Assembly: GCA_963720785.1 (NCBI GenBank)
Contig: CAVRGQ010000009.1
Coordinates: 620,001 to 684,000 of the forward strand
Direction: 5' to 3'
DNA length: 64,000 nucleotides
Source of the DNA: CAVRGQ01 sp963720785
GTDB taxonomy: Bacteria; Actinomycetota; Acidimicrobiia; IMCC26256; DASPTH01
Numbering within the stretch: the stretch's first letter is position 1; each line of letters opens with the position of its first letter. Under the pieces are notes generated by a model, which was not told the origin of the DNA, made no database searches, and saw nothing but the letters and a program-made list of their open reading frames with translations. Made by a program: the position numbers and the translations under genes. This document shows, in pieces, positions 1-9,505 of this stretch.

Positions 1-1463
1 ACAACACCGAGAAGCCCAAGACCACCTTCGACGACGTGGCCGGGTACGGCCCGGTGAAGCAGGAGATCTCGGAGGTCGTCGACTTCCTGAAGAACCCCGG
101 GAAGTTCAAGGAGATCGGCGCGCGCATCCCGAAGGGCGTGCTGCTCGTCGGTCCCCCCGGCACCGGCAAGACCCTCATCGCCCGAGCGGTCGCGGGTGAG
201 GCCGGAGTGCCGTTCGTGTCGGTCACCGGCTCCGACTTCATGGAGATGTTCGTCGGTGTGGGCGCGGCTCGCGTGCGCGACCTGTTCCAGACCGCCCGCA
301 AGCAGGCGCCCGCGATCATCTTCGTCGACGAGATCGACTCCATCGGCCGCAAGCGCGGCGCCGGCCTCGGCGGCGGTCACGACGAGCGTGAGCAGACTCT
401 CAACCAGATGCTCGCCGAGATGGACGGCTTCGAGGCCACCGAGGGCATCGTGATGATGGCGGCCACCAACCGCCCCGACGTCCTCGACCCCGCGCTGCTG
501 CGCCCCGGTCGCTTCGACCGCCAGATCATGGTGCCGCTGCCCACCCAGGACGAGCGGGTCGACATCCTCAAGGTCCACTTCAAGGACAAGAAGATCTCCC
601 CCGACGTCGACGTGAACATCGTCGCCCGCGGCACGCCCGGCATGGCCGGCGCGGATCTCGCCAACCTCGTGAACGAGGCCGCACTGTTCGCCGTGCGCCG
701 CGGCGACAACGAGGTGCACGGCAAGGACTTCGACGACGCGCGCGACCGCGTGCTCATGGGTCTGCGCCGCCCGTCGATCGTGATGAACGAGATCGAGCGG
801 GCGCACACCGCGTATCACGAGGCCGGCCACGCGGTCATCGCCTACGTGATGGAGCACGCCGACCCGGTGCACAAGGTCACCATCCTCCCCACCGGCATGG
901 CCCTGGGCATGACCCAGCAGATGCCGATCGAGGAGCGCTACTCGCACGACCGCGACTACCTGAGCGACTCCCTCGCGGTGTTCATGGGTGGGCGCGTGGC
1001 CGAGGAGATCATGTTCGGCACCAAGTCCACCGGTGCGCAGAACGACCTCGTGCGCGCCACCGAGATCGCCCGCCGCATGGTGCGGGAGTGGGGCATGTCG
1101 GACCGCATCGGCCCGATGGCCTGGGGTTCCGAGGGCGCGGTGTTCCTCGGCGAGGACCTGATGCACACCCGCGACTACTCCGACGAGACCGCTCGCGTCA
1201 TCGACGAAGAGGTCGAGCGCATCCTGCGCGATCAGGAGAACCGCACCCGCACCACCCTCACCGAGCTCAGGCCCGGGTTGGTGGCGGTGGCCGAGGCGCT
1301 GCTCGAGCGCGAGACCGTCGACGGCGAAGAGGTCTCCTCCCTCGTCGATGCGGCGATGGGCGAGAAGGTCGGCGGGCCGAGGATGGTCGCCCAGGCCGAC
1401 GGCACCGAGGCACCGGTGCCGCTGCCCAACGAGGGCGAGTCCCTCACCGACTTCGTCGACTGA
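1..1463 (+). CDS. ftsH: FtsH ATP-dependent zinc metalloprotease (5' end cut by window)
   Basis: Membrane-anchored AAA+ protease that unfolds and degrades membrane and short-lived cytosolic proteins. The reading frame is open from base 3, with TTFDDVAGY at the usual start of the AAA domain. The N-terminal membrane segments therefore lie upstream of the window. Visible in order are Walker A GPPGTGKT, Walker B IIFVDEID, the second region of homology (ATNRPDVLDPALLRPGRFDR) and the zinc site HEAGH, followed by the peptidase domain and an acidic tail. An internal GTG at 36 is only a codon of the VAGY motif, not the start. The gene converges with the thioredoxin-like gene. A 32-base sequence found again after glpX begins 4 bases past its stop. 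Family assignment is certain; the missing N-terminus is a window effect. Confidence 0.97.
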   Translation, partial: NTEKPKTTFDDVAGYGPVKQEISEVVDFLKNPGKFKEIGARIPKGVLLVGPPGTGKTLIARAVAGEAGVPFVSVTGSDFMEMFVGVGAARVRDLFQTARKQAPAIIFVDEIDSIGRKRGAGLGGGHDEREQTLNQMLAEMDGFEATEGIVMMAATNRPDVLDPALLRPGRFDRQIMVPLPTQDERVDILKVHFKDKKISPDVDVNIVARGTPGMAGADLANLVNEAALFAVRRGDNEVHGKDFDDARDRVLMGLRRPSIVMNEIERAHTAYHEAGHAVIAYVMEHADPVHKVTILPTGMALGMTQQMPIEERYSHDRDYLSDSLAVFMGGRVAEEIMFGTKSTGAQNDLVRATEIARRMVREWGMSDRIGPMAWGSEGAVFLGEDLMHTRDYSDETARVIDEEVERILRDQENRTRTTLTELRPGLVAVAEALLERETVDGEEVSSLVDAAMGEKVGGPRMVAQADGTEAPVPLPNEGESLTDFVD

Positions 1464-1467
1464 CTTT

Positions 1468-1499
1468 CACCGATCGTCGGCTCCGCCTCCTCCGTCCCG
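1468..1499. repeat. 32-base intergenic repeat, copy 1
   Basis: These 32 bases (beginning CACCGATCGTCGG, ending CTCCGTCCCG) recur without mismatch at 47877-47908. Both copies lie a few bases past the stop of a plus-strand gene that faces a minus-strand gene. The flanks differ. Function is unknown. Confidence 0.85.
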
Positions 1500-1509
1500 G
1501 CGGCCGGAC

Positions 1510-1941
1510 CTACTCGGCGACTTGGGAACCGTCTCGGAGTTCGGCGACGGCGGCCCAGAGGTCGGTGGCGCTGAACGAGCCGACGAAGCTCTTGCGCACC
1601 ACGCCGTCGGCGTCGGCGATCACGGTGGTGGGGATCGCCGCGATCGCATAGCGGCGGTGCATCTCGCCCTGGTCGTGCGCCTCGACCTCGGTGGTCACGA
1701 CGCCGGCCGACTCGAGCGCGAGCATCTTCTCGCCGAGGCCCTGGCACGAATCGCAGTTCGACGACGAGAAGAGCGCGACGAGCCAGGCCGCGTCGGGGCG
1801 CGGGAAGTCGTTGCGGTCGAGCTGTCTGGGGACGGGATACGAGTCACGCGGCGGGGGCGCCGGCGGGCGGCGCTGCAGCCACCACGCGAGCAGACCGACC
1901 GCGGCGAGGATCACGATCCCGATGCCGATGCGCACTGCCAT
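1510..1941 (-). CDS. Membrane-anchored thioredoxin-like protein
   Basis: 143 residues. An N-terminal hydrophobic helix (about residues 4-22, IGIGIVILAAVGLLAWWL) is followed by a short Pro-rich linker and a thioredoxin-fold domain. The domain has a CDSC redox motif (about residues 62-65) and the cis-Pro loop AIPTTVI. The expected topology is an outward-facing thiol-disulfide exchange domain tethered to the membrane. This resembles TlpA/MauD-type proteins, but the CxxC is CDSC rather than CGPC and the partner is unknown. It stands alone, convergent with ftsH, about 80 bases downstream of the DUF5719-like gene on the same strand, so it could be read from the same transcript. Confidence 0.8.
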   Translation of the reverse strand: MAVRIGIGIVILAAVGLLAWWLQRRPPAPPPRDSYPVPRQLDRNDFPRPDAAWLVALFSSSNCDSCQGLGEKMLALESAGVVTTEVEAHDQGEMHRRYAIAAIPTTVIADADGVVRKSFVGSFSATDLWAAVAELRDGSQVAE

Positions 1942-2021
1942 CGGTCAGGAGCCTAGGGCCGGGCCCAACCGGTCCGTCCCAAGGAACCGGACCGTCTGGT
2001 CCCATCGCGAGGAGAAGTGCC

Positions 2022-3578
2022 TCAGGAGCCGCCGTACTCGTAGTCGGGGAACGCCGTGCTGGTGGACGCACCAGCGGCGCCGAGCACCGTGAGGCCCACG
2101 AACACGGGGTGGTCCGCGGTGATCACGAGCGCACCGCGCTGCGTGCGCAGGTTGAGCACGGTGAAGCTGCCGATCGAGCTGGGCGCCACCGCCCGCTCCG
2201 GCTCGCTGGTGGGGCCGACCGCCCGGTCGATCTGGTCGGCGGGCAGCAACGCGGCGGTGACCGGCTTCGTGCCCGCATTGACGACCGTGAGCACGGCGTC
2301 GGCGTCGACGTCGGGGAGGAGCACCACCCAACGACGGGCCGCCTTGCCGGGGCCGAGGGTGCTCGCCACGCCCGCGCTCGACGACGAGTCGGGCCACCAC
2401 GACAACGCCTCGGCGACCACGGGCTCCGTGTTGCCCTCGGCGTTGTGGGCCCGCACGAGCACGGAATACGGGCTGTCGACGGGGACGCGATTGCTGAAGT
2501 CGACGTTCACCACCTGGCGCGACGCGACCTTCACCGACTGCGGGCCGGAGGTCTGCCCATCGGGGAGGAGGATCGCAACCTCGGCCTCGGTGTCGACCGC
2601 GGAGAAGTTGGCGACGGACACCGTCGACGTGCCGCCGTCGGCACTCGTACCCGCGGGGATCACCCACTCGCGCGCCGGGCTGGTCGCGCCGAGCGACACC
2701 GCGATCCCTTGCCGCGTGGGGCCCGAGTCGGGGGTGGTGCCGTCGAAGATCTGATCGCGCTCGGCGACGATGCGACCCGCGCGCAGGTGCACCTCGGCCG
2801 CGACGCGCTGCTGGCGCGGGACGAGATCGTGCACCGCGATGGTCACGCGCGACCGGCGCGGGATCACCAGCCCCTGGAGGTCGTCGGGCTGCTGCACACC
2901 CGTGTCGGTCACGAAGCTGACGTCGGCGATGGCGTCGTCGCCGAACGGGTTGAACAACGCGAGGTAGTGCTCGGAGCCCTTCACCGTGGTGCCGGCGGCG
3001 AAGTACCAGTCGGTCGCGGTGGTGCGCGAGCACGGCTCCACCGCGAGGTCACCGTCGTGCTCGAGCGAGTGGCTCACCACTGCGCGACCACCGACGGCTT
3101 CCACCACCACGCCCGGCTCGGGCGTCGCGAGGATGCTGGCGACCTTCACCCGCTCCTCGGCGCCGGGCGCGACCGTGACCTCGCGTGACACCGGCTGCGC
3201 GTTGCCCCCAGGCATCACCGTGATGGTGGCCCGCACCTCGGCCTTCGACACATTGGCCACGAGGATCGTCTCGTCGGCGCGACCGCCGTCGTTCGCCGTG
3301 CCGTCGGCGCAGAACCACGACGTCGACACCGCGTCGCTCGGCGGCACACCGACGGCGGCGAACGCGCCATTGCTGGTGGTGGTGCTCGCGGTCGACGAGG
3401 TGTCGTTGCCCTGGTACACCGCCGCGGCCACGACCGCACCGACGACCACGAGCAGGATCGGCAGGCGCGGCGGGCGCCGGCGCGCACCGCGGCGCCGACC
3501 ACGGGCGCGCGACGTATCGAGCTCGGGCATCGGGCCGTCGGGCATCGGGCTGTCGGGAGTCGGGCCGGTGGGCGTCAC
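2022..3578 (-). CDS. DUF5719-like membrane-anchored extracytoplasmic protein
   Basis: 518 residues. A Pro-rich, Arg-rich cytosolic head (residues 1-40) is followed by one transmembrane helix (LPILLVVVGAVVAAAVY). A long extracytoplasmic region follows, built of repeated Ig-like beta modules such as TILVANVSKAEVRATI, STVSVANFSAVDTEAEV and VLTVVNAGTKPVTAAL. The layout matches the DUF5719 family, which in actinobacteria sits beside a giant GT2 glycosyltransferase, as here. The start is GTG, and GTGA overlaps the stop of that glycosyltransferase, so the pair is probably translationally coupled. No catalytic motif is seen. A role in surface polysaccharide export or organisation is inferred from the neighbour only. 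Confidence 0.8.
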   Translation of the reverse strand: MTPTGPTPDSPMPDGPMPELDTSRARGRRRGARRRPPRLPILLVVVGAVVAAAVYQGNDTSSTASTTTSNGAFAAVGVPPSDAVSTSWFCADGTANDGGRADETILVANVSKAEVRATITVMPGGNAQPVSREVTVAPGAEERVKVASILATPEPGVVVEAVGGRAVVSHSLEHDGDLAVEPCSRTTATDWYFAAGTTVKGSEHYLALFNPFGDDAIADVSFVTDTGVQQPDDLQGLVIPRRSRVTIAVHDLVPRQQRVAAEVHLRAGRIVAERDQIFDGTTPDSGPTRQGIAVSLGATSPAREWVIPAGTSADGGTSTVSVANFSAVDTEAEVAILLPDGQTSGPQSVKVASRQVVNVDFSNRVPVDSPYSVLVRAHNAEGNTEPVVAEALSWWPDSSSSAGVASTLGPGKAARRWVVLLPDVDADAVLTVVNAGTKPVTAALLPADQIDRAVGPTSEPERAVAPSSIGSFTVLNLRTQRGALVITADHPVFVGLTVLGAAGASTSTAFPDYEYGGS

Positions 3579-6500
3579 ACGCGCTCCCAGTAGAAGGTCT
3601 CGTCGTCGACCGCGCCCTTGAAAGGTTCGTCGTCGCGTTCGCGCCGGCGGCGTTCACGCGCCGCGGCCCGTTCGCCGGGGTCGCGCCGAACGCGCGTGGT
3701 GCGCCAGCGCAGCAGCACGATCAGCCAGATCAGCGCCATCCCCCCGAGGAACGCCCAGCGTTGCCACTGGTTCGTGTACTCGAGCGACAACGCGCCACGG
3801 CGTGCGACCGGGTAGCCGTTTGCCCAACCGAAGGCGTCGGTGTTGCGCAGCGTGCGCCCGACCGTGGCCTCCCACGCAGCGTCGTTCGCCTCGCCCCACA
3901 GCAGCGTGCCGCTCTGGTCGACGGCGCCGGACACGGGTGTCGCGCCGGAGATGTCGGTGCCGAGCGCAGCGAGGTTCGGCGACTTCGAGTTGGTCGGCAC
4001 GTCGGTGCCGTCGGGCACCGCCGAGAGGATCGGCGCGTACGCGAGGTTCTCGTAGAGGGTGACGCCCGCGTCGGTGCGCAGCTGCGCGAGATCGAGTTGG
4101 TCGTTGACCGCGCGGCGGATGGCTGCGGGCACGCGAGCGTGCGCGCCACCGTCCTTGCCCTGACCGTTGGGCAGCACCACGTAGCGGATGCCCATCGGCG
4201 CGAGCATGCGGCCGAGGCGGTTGGTGAGCCCGGCTTCGGCGAGCCCGATCGCGTCGTCGAGCACCTGGTCGGCGTCGTGCTCCGGCGCGCGCCACTGCTG
4301 CAGCACGTTCCCCGAGCCGTTGCGGGTGAGCGTGTAGCCCACGCCGTCGTCGAGCACGACGGGCTCGAGCGGCAGCACCGTGGGATCGCCGAGCCACAGC
4401 ATGCGGAACTGGCCGCGAGCGGTGAGCGAGTTGGTGAAGGCGAGATCCGACGTGTACGCGCTCGACGGTGCGCCCCAGCGACCGTCGGCGACGTCGGCGG
4501 TGAAGCCGAGGATCGGGAGCAGCACCGCGACGGCACCGAGGATCGCGGCCGGTTGGCGCCACCCGAACTTCATGTCGCGCATGCCACCGACCAGCACCGA
4601 CACGCCGATGCCCAGCGCGAGTGCGAGGCCCAACGCGGCGACGGTGAGGCCGGCCTCGGGGGCGGGCACCGAGACGTCGGGGAAGAACGTGGACGGCACC
4701 CACACCGCCGCCCATCCGGCGAGCGCCAGCACCCAACCCCGTGCGGCCCACGCGAGACGGTCGCCGGTGGCGAGGAACAGCGGCACCGCGGCGGCGAACA
4801 CCAGGCCCCACATGATCCAGGTGGCCGTGGCCGGGCCGCTGTCGAAGCGCATGACCTCCGACAACGTGAGGTCGGGGCGGAAGTTGAAGCCGAGTGCGGC
4901 GGCGTCGCCCGAGCCGCCGACGTACGCGAGCGGCCACGGGAACAACAGCACCAGCGCGAGCAACGACGCGGCGACGCTGATGCCGAACGCGCGCAGCGCG
5001 ACCCGGCCGCCCCACGTGATCGGCACCGCGAGCAGCATCAGCGCGCCCACTGCGAGGAAGATGCCGAGACCGAGCGGGTAGAAGGCGGCCAGCAACGCCG
5101 CGAGCAACGCGAGGCGCAGCACGCGTCCCTTGCGTCGTTCGGTCTCGTCCTCGTCGCGCTGCGCGAGCCCGACGAGGCGCACGAGCAGGAACGGCAGGAG
5201 CGCGAACAACACGAGTGGTCCGAGGCGACCTTGCGCGATCGAGTTCCGCGCCACGGGGTTCACGCCGTACGCGATCGCCGCCGCGAACGCAGGGCCGCGC
5301 AACACGATGATCCGGCGCGACAAGCGGTACATGCCGATCGCACCGATCGGGAGCGCGAGGACCACGAACAGCGTCCGGGCGAGACCGATCGCGCCGAGGA
5401 ACACGGTGCCGAGGCCGCCGATCGCCAGGAACGCCGGGGGCTGCGCCGACGCGGAACCGAGGCCGGTGTAGCGCCACGCGGAGCCGAACGCATCGAACAC
5501 GGAGCCGACCGACGGCCAGTCACCGAACGTGCCGATCGCGGGCACACCGTGGCTGAACAGGTCGCGCGAGCCGAGGAACACCAGGCCCAGGAACACGAGG
5601 AACGCAACCGTGGCCGGCGCGCGCATGCCGTCGGACACGGAGTCGACCGCGTTGCGGCTCGCGTCGCCGATCTGACGCACGCGGCCCTCGGTGTGGAGGT
5701 GGTGCGCGAGCCACGCGCTCACGCGCGCCATCGTGCCGATCTGCAGCTCGCGCAGGTCGGAGTCGTGGACCGCGCGGTTCTTCTGCGCGCGCTTCCGTGC
5801 CTTGCGCAGCGTTCCGAGGTGCAACAGGTTCGACCACCAACCGACGATCGCGGCACGCGCCCGTCGGGGATGGCCAGTGACCAGGTTGGCGAAGAACTCG
5901 AAGAAGCTGACAATCACACCCAGCGGTACGAGCCAGAGCAGCTTGCCGAGGGAGTACGACGTGAGCACGGCGCGCACGCGCGAGTGCACGATGGCGGTCT
6001 CGTTGGGACGGTCGGCGCGCGCCCGTGCGCCCGAGGCCTCGTGGTGCGCAACGCGTGCGTCGGGGACGACCAGCACCCGGGCGCCCGCGAGCCGGGCGCG
6101 CCAGCACAGGTCGAGGTCCTCCGCGCCGGGGAACGTGTCGGGATCGAAGCCCTCGAGCTGCGTGAAGAGGTCGGTGCGCACGAGCATCGTGGCGGTGGGG
6201 ACGTAGAACACGTCGCGCACGCCGTCGTGCTGCTCCTGGTCGACCTCACCCGGCTCGATGCCGGTGTAGGGCGCACCGAAGCGGTCGATCGCCCGGCCGA
6301 CCTCGAGCAACACCTCGAGGTTCTCCGCGCTCACCAGCTTCGGTCCGAGGATCGCCGCATTCGAGCGGTACGCCTCCTCCACCAGGCTGCGGACGGCCGA
6401 CGGGTCGAGCGCGACGTCGTCGTGGCAGAACAGCAGGAACGGCGCACCCTCGACCATCGCCAGCGCCTCGTTGGCCGCGGTGGCGAACCCGCCCTTGCCA

Positions 6501-7015
6501 GTCTCGACCCGGCGCACGAACGCCCGCGGCAACACCGCGGCGACGCGGGCCGTCGGGTCCTCGTCGGAGGAGCAGTCGACGACCAGCACGGTGAGATCGG
6601 CGTAGTCCTGCGCAGCGAGTGACTGCAGCGTCTCCGCGAACCACTCCCCCGGGTTGCGCGTCACGAGCAGCGCGACCACCGGCGGGTACGCGGCGAGCTC
6701 CTCCTCCTCTGACGCGTCCACTTCTGCCGGCGGGTCGAGGTCGGGGGGTGTGCGGTCCGCCCCGGAAGGGTCCTCGGTCCACGGGAGGGCGGCCTCGGAG
6801 TCGCCTCCCGATGAGGTGCCGCCGCCGGCGTAGGAGTCCTCCCACGAGAGCGCGTCACCGCCTGCGGCAGGCTCGGCAGGAGGCGGCTCACGAGGCGGCT
6901 CAGGAGGCGGCTCGGGCGCCGGGGCGCCACCCGCGGCGGCGAGGAGGGCGGCATCGTCGAGGGGTGGGTACTCGGGCGCGGGAACGGGTCCGGACGGAGG
7001 TTCCTCTGCGCTCAT
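3575..7015 (-). CDS. Giant GT2 glycosyltransferase with polytopic membrane C-terminus
   Basis: About 1146 residues from the ATG chosen here (MSAEEPPSG). A longer frame begins at 7147, but that would crowd the divergent fbiA promoter and adds low-complexity sequence. Order: an acidic, Pro-rich head; a GT2 fold (VVALLVTRNPGEW, VLVVDCSS, FCHDDVALDPSAV as the metal/nucleotide loop, PGAEDLDLCWRARLAG near the acceptor site); then some twelve hydrophobic segments with loops; and a final helix before a basic tail. It probably transfers sugars onto a lipid-linked or wall glycan at the membrane. The sugar cannot be told. It overlaps the DUF5719-like gene by 4 bases, a pairing known in other actinobacteria. 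Confidence 0.85.
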   Translation of the reverse strand: MSAEEPPSGPVPAPEYPPLDDAALLAAAGGAPAPEPPPEPPREPPPAEPAAGGDALSWEDSYAGGGTSSGGDSEAALPWTEDPSGADRTPPDLDPPAEVDASEEEELAAYPPVVALLVTRNPGEWFAETLQSLAAQDYADLTVLVVDCSSDEDPTARVAAVLPRAFVRRVETGKGGFATAANEALAMVEGAPFLLFCHDDVALDPSAVRSLVEEAYRSNAAILGPKLVSAENLEVLLEVGRAIDRFGAPYTGIEPGEVDQEQHDGVRDVFYVPTATMLVRTDLFTQLEGFDPDTFPGAEDLDLCWRARLAGARVLVVPDARVAHHEASGARARADRPNETAIVHSRVRAVLTSYSLGKLLWLVPLGVIVSFFEFFANLVTGHPRRARAAIVGWWSNLLHLGTLRKARKRAQKNRAVHDSDLRELQIGTMARVSAWLAHHLHTEGRVRQIGDASRNAVDSVSDGMRAPATVAFLVFLGLVFLGSRDLFSHGVPAIGTFGDWPSVGSVFDAFGSAWRYTGLGSASAQPPAFLAIGGLGTVFLGAIGLARTLFVVLALPIGAIGMYRLSRRIIVLRGPAFAAAIAYGVNPVARNSIAQGRLGPLVLFALLPFLLVRLVGLAQRDEDETERRKGRVLRLALLAALLAAFYPLGLGIFLAVGALMLLAVPITWGGRVALRAFGISVAASLLALVLLFPWPLAYVGGSGDAAALGFNFRPDLTLSEVMRFDSGPATATWIMWGLVFAAAVPLFLATGDRLAWAARGWVLALAGWAAVWVPSTFFPDVSVPAPEAGLTVAALGLALALGIGVSVLVGGMRDMKFGWRQPAAILGAVAVLLPILGFTADVADGRWGAPSSAYTSDLAFTNSLTARGQFRMLWLGDPTVLPLEPVVLDDGVGYTLTRNGSGNVLQQWRAPEHDADQVLDDAIGLAEAGLTNRLGRMLAPMGIRYVVLPNGQGKDGGAHARVPAAIRRAVNDQLDLAQLRTDAGVTLYENLAYAPILSAVPDGTDVPTNSKSPNLAALGTDISGATPVSGAVDQSGTLLWGEANDAAWEATVGRTLRNTDAFGWANGYPVARRGALSLEYTNQWQRWAFLGGMALIWLIVLLRWRTTRVRRDPGERAAARERRRRERDDEPFKGAVDDETFYWERV

Positions 7016-7200
7016 CAGGCCATGGAGCGTAATCCCGGACTCCCGCCGGTTCGGGGCACTGGAGGCCCGGAGCGGAGACCCTGCGCCCGGTTGCGCGCCA
7101 GGCTGCGCGGCCTTGCCGGTGGGGCCGGCCGGGGAGCACGGCGCCATGTCGAGCGGCCCCGCAGGCGGGGCCGACGGTGCGCCCGGGTACGCTCCCCCGC

Positions 7201-8158
7201 ATGATCACGGCTCTCGCCGGTGGCGTCGGCGCCGCCCGCTTCCTCCGGGGCCTCGTGCAGGTCGTCCCACCGGCCGAGGTGACGGCTGTCGTCAACACCG
7301 GCGACGACGACCGCTTCCACGGCCTGCTCGTGTGCCCCGATCTCGACTCCGTCACCTACACGCTGGCCGGGGCCCAGAACCCCGACACCGGCTGGGGCCT
7401 GGTCGACGAGACCTTCCACACCATGGACGCCATCGAGCGCTACGGGGCCCCCACGTGGTTCCGCCTCGGCGACCGCGACCTCGCCACCCACCTGTTCCGC
7501 ACCCAGCTCGTCGATGGCGGCGTGCCCCTCTCCGAGGCCACCACCCGCATCACCGAAGCCTGGAACGTGCGCAGCCGGCTGCTGCCGATGACCGACGACC
7601 GGGTCGCCACGCGAATCACGGTGACCGGTGCCGGCTCCGATCCCGGCTCCGACCCTGCTGGGCTGCGCGAGCTCGCCATGCAGGAATGGTTCGTGAAAGA
7701 GCGCTGCGAACCCCCGGTGGTGCGGGTGCACTTCGCGGGCGCCGACACTGCGCAACCCGGTCCGGGTGTGCTCGCAGCGCTCGAGGCGGCCGAGACCATC
7801 CTGATCTGCCCGAGCAACCCGGTGATCTCCATCGGCCCGATCCTCGCGGTGCCCGGCATCCGCGACGTGCTCGTGCGCCGGCGCGACCGCGTCGTGGGTG
7901 TGAGCCCGATCATCGCAGGGCGCCCGGTGAAGGGCCCCGCCGACCGGCTCATGGGGCCGCTCGGCATCGACGTGTCGTGCGTGGGCGTGGCGCGTGAGTA
8001 CCGCGAGTTCTGCAGCACGCTCGTGATCGACTCCGGCGACGCCGCGCGCGCGCGAGGTGGAGGCGCAGGGAGTGCGCGCGGTCGTGGCCGACACACTGAT
8101 GACCGACGCACGCGTCGCCGCCGCGCTCGCACGCGACACGCTCGCCGCGGTCGCGTAG
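7201..8158 (+). CDS. fbiA: FbiA/CofD 2-phospho-L-lactate (phosphoenolpyruvate) transferase, frameshifted
   Basis: Transfers the phospholactyl/phosphoenolpyruvyl group to Fo to make (dehydro)F420-0, in the cytosol. The N-terminus MITALAGGVGAARFLRGL is the family's nucleotide-binding start, so the ATG at 7201 is preferred to one 24 bases upstream. CPSNPVISIGPIL and PIIAGRPVKGPADRLM are conserved later blocks. The frame breaks in a GC-dinucleotide run at about 8043-8052. One extra base there separates LVIDSGDAARA from the proper tail EVEAQGVRAVVADTLM..., which ends at TAG 8156-8158. The intact tail in the other frame argues for a sequence error. It is the first gene of an F420 operon and lies 15 bases before cofE. 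Confidence 0.9.
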
Positions 8159-8173
8159 CCCGGACCTCTTCGC

Positions 8174-8887
8174 GTGGTCGCCCCCATCTCCCTCATCCCG
8201 GTGCACGGCGTGCCCGAGGTGCACGCGGGCGACGTGCTCGCCACGCTGTTCGCCGATGCCGCCGACGCCCAGGGCACGCCGATCGAGAACGGCGACTGCC
8301 TGGTCGTCACCCAGAAGGTGGTGTCGAAGGTCGAGGACCGCCTCGTGCCCATCGATCCCGACGACCGCGCCGCGCGACGCGCTCTGGTGGAACAGGAATC
8401 GGTGCGGGTGCTGCGCCGACGTGGCGACCTCATCATCAGTGAGACGACGCACGGGTTCGTCTGCGCCAACGCAGGCATCGACCTGTCGAACGTGGAGCAC
8501 GGGTTCGCCGCGCTGTTGCCGGTCGACAGCGACAAGTCAGCGAAGCGCATCCGCGACGCGCTGCGGGCGACGCGTGGCGTGGAGGTCGCGGTGATCGTGT
8601 CCGACACGTTCGGACGACCGTGGCGCAACGGGCTCACCGACGTGTGCATCGGCGTGTCGGGGCTCGCGGCGGTCGTCGACCTGCGCGGCACCGAGGACGC
8701 ACTCGGCCGTGAGCTGCAGGTCACCGAGGTCGCGGTCGCCGACGAGGTCGCGGCCGCGGCGGAGCTGGTCATGGGCAAGTCGGCCGGCGTGCCCGTCGCC
8801 ATCGTGCGCGGGCTCGACGCGTCGTGGTTCGGCGAAGGTTCGGCGCGCGACCTCGTGCGCGGCCCGCAGGACGACCTGTTCCGGTGA
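8174..8887 (+). CDS. cofE: CofE-type coenzyme F420-0:L-glutamate ligase
   Basis: 237 residues, equivalent to the N-terminal domain of mycobacterial FbiB. It adds glutamates to F420-0 with GTP. Seen: ISLIPVHGVPEVHAGD at the start, VVTQKVVSKVEDR, ISETTHGFVCANAGID, and VIVSDTFGRPWRNG (the FGRPWR block is diagnostic). Start GTG at 8174, 15 bases after the fbiA stop. It ends in a GTGA overlap with the nitroreductase gene. In mycobacteria the ligase and the nitroreductase are one polypeptide; here they are two adjacent coupled genes. Confidence 0.92.
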   Translation: MVAPISLIPVHGVPEVHAGDVLATLFADAADAQGTPIENGDCLVVTQKVVSKVEDRLVPIDPDDRAARRALVEQESVRVLRRRGDLIISETTHGFVCANAGIDLSNVEHGFAALLPVDSDKSAKRIRDALRATRGVEVAVIVSDTFGRPWRNGLTDVCIGVSGLAAVVDLRGTEDALGRELQVTEVAVADEVAAAAELVMGKSAGVPVAIVRGLDASWFGEGSARDLVRGPQDDLFR

Positions 8888-9498
8888 GTGCGGCGTCGGT
8901 CCCCGCCTTCCTCGACGCCCGCCGTTCGATCCGGTCGTTCGCCGACGAGCCGGTGCCGCGCGACGCGCTCGACCGGTTCGTGTCGGCCGCGTGCATCGCG
9001 CCGGCGCCGCACCACTCGCGCCCGTGGCGCTGGGTGGTCGTCGACACCGACGAGGGCAAGCAGTCCCTGGCCGACGGCATGGGTGAGAAGTGGCGCGCCG
9101 ATCTCTCGCGCGACGGCGCGCCCGCCGTGCGCATCGACGAGCTGGTCGGCAAGTCCCACGCGAAGATCCTCGGCGCGCCCGCGCTCGTGCTCGGCTGCCT
9201 CACCTGGTACGGCCTCGACCGCTACCCCGACGAGAAGCGCCAGCGCGCCGAGTTCGGCATGGGGCTGCTGTCGCTCGGCGCCGCGGTGGAGAACCTGATG
9301 GTCGCGGCGACAAACGAGGGGTATGGCTCGTGTTGGGTCGCCGCGCCGATCTTCTGCCCCGAGGAGGCGCGTGACGCGCTCGCGCTGCCGCCCGAGTGGT
9401 TGCCGCACGCGATGGTGCTGGTGGGCCGGCCCGACCCGTCCTACGTGGGTCGCCCCCGTCCTCCCCTCCCTCTCGACGAGCTCCGCACCCACCGGTAG
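8884..9498 (+). CDS. FMN nitroreductase, FbiB C-terminal-domain type
   Basis: 204 residues from a GTG that overlaps the cofE stop (GTGA). The N-terminus RRSIRSFADEPVPRDALD is the FMN-binding signature of the nitroreductase fold. The stretch CIAPAPHHSRPWRWVVVD resembles the FbiB C-terminal domain, which reduces dehydro-F420-0. Later, GLLSLGAAVENLMVAATNEGYGSCW is a typical dimer/FMN segment, given here in part. Context and sequence both point to the last reduction step of F420 synthesis, but as a free-standing protein. A general nitroreductase is the alternative. Confidence 0.85.
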   Translation: MSAASVPAFLDARRSIRSFADEPVPRDALDRFVSAACIAPAPHHSRPWRWVVVDTDEGKQSLADGMGEKWRADLSRDGAPAVRIDELVGKSHAKILGAPALVLGCLTWYGLDRYPDEKRQRAEFGMGLLSLGAAVENLMVAATNEGYGSCWVAAPIFCPEEARDALALPPEWLPHAMVLVGRPDPSYVGRPRPPLPLDELRTHR

Positions 9499-9505
9499 GC
9501 GCTCG

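Noticed and set aside
3761..6622. A 953-codon open frame on the plus strand opposite the large glycosyltransferase
   Set aside because: Its product is rich in Arg, His, Gly and Glu without domains; it is the usual GC-rich shadow of the conserved minus-strand gene.
8043..8052. Programmed ribosomal frameshift in fbiA
   Set aside because: The site is a GC-dinucleotide run, not a known slippery sequence, and similar breaks occur in nine other unrelated genes, which points to sequence error.
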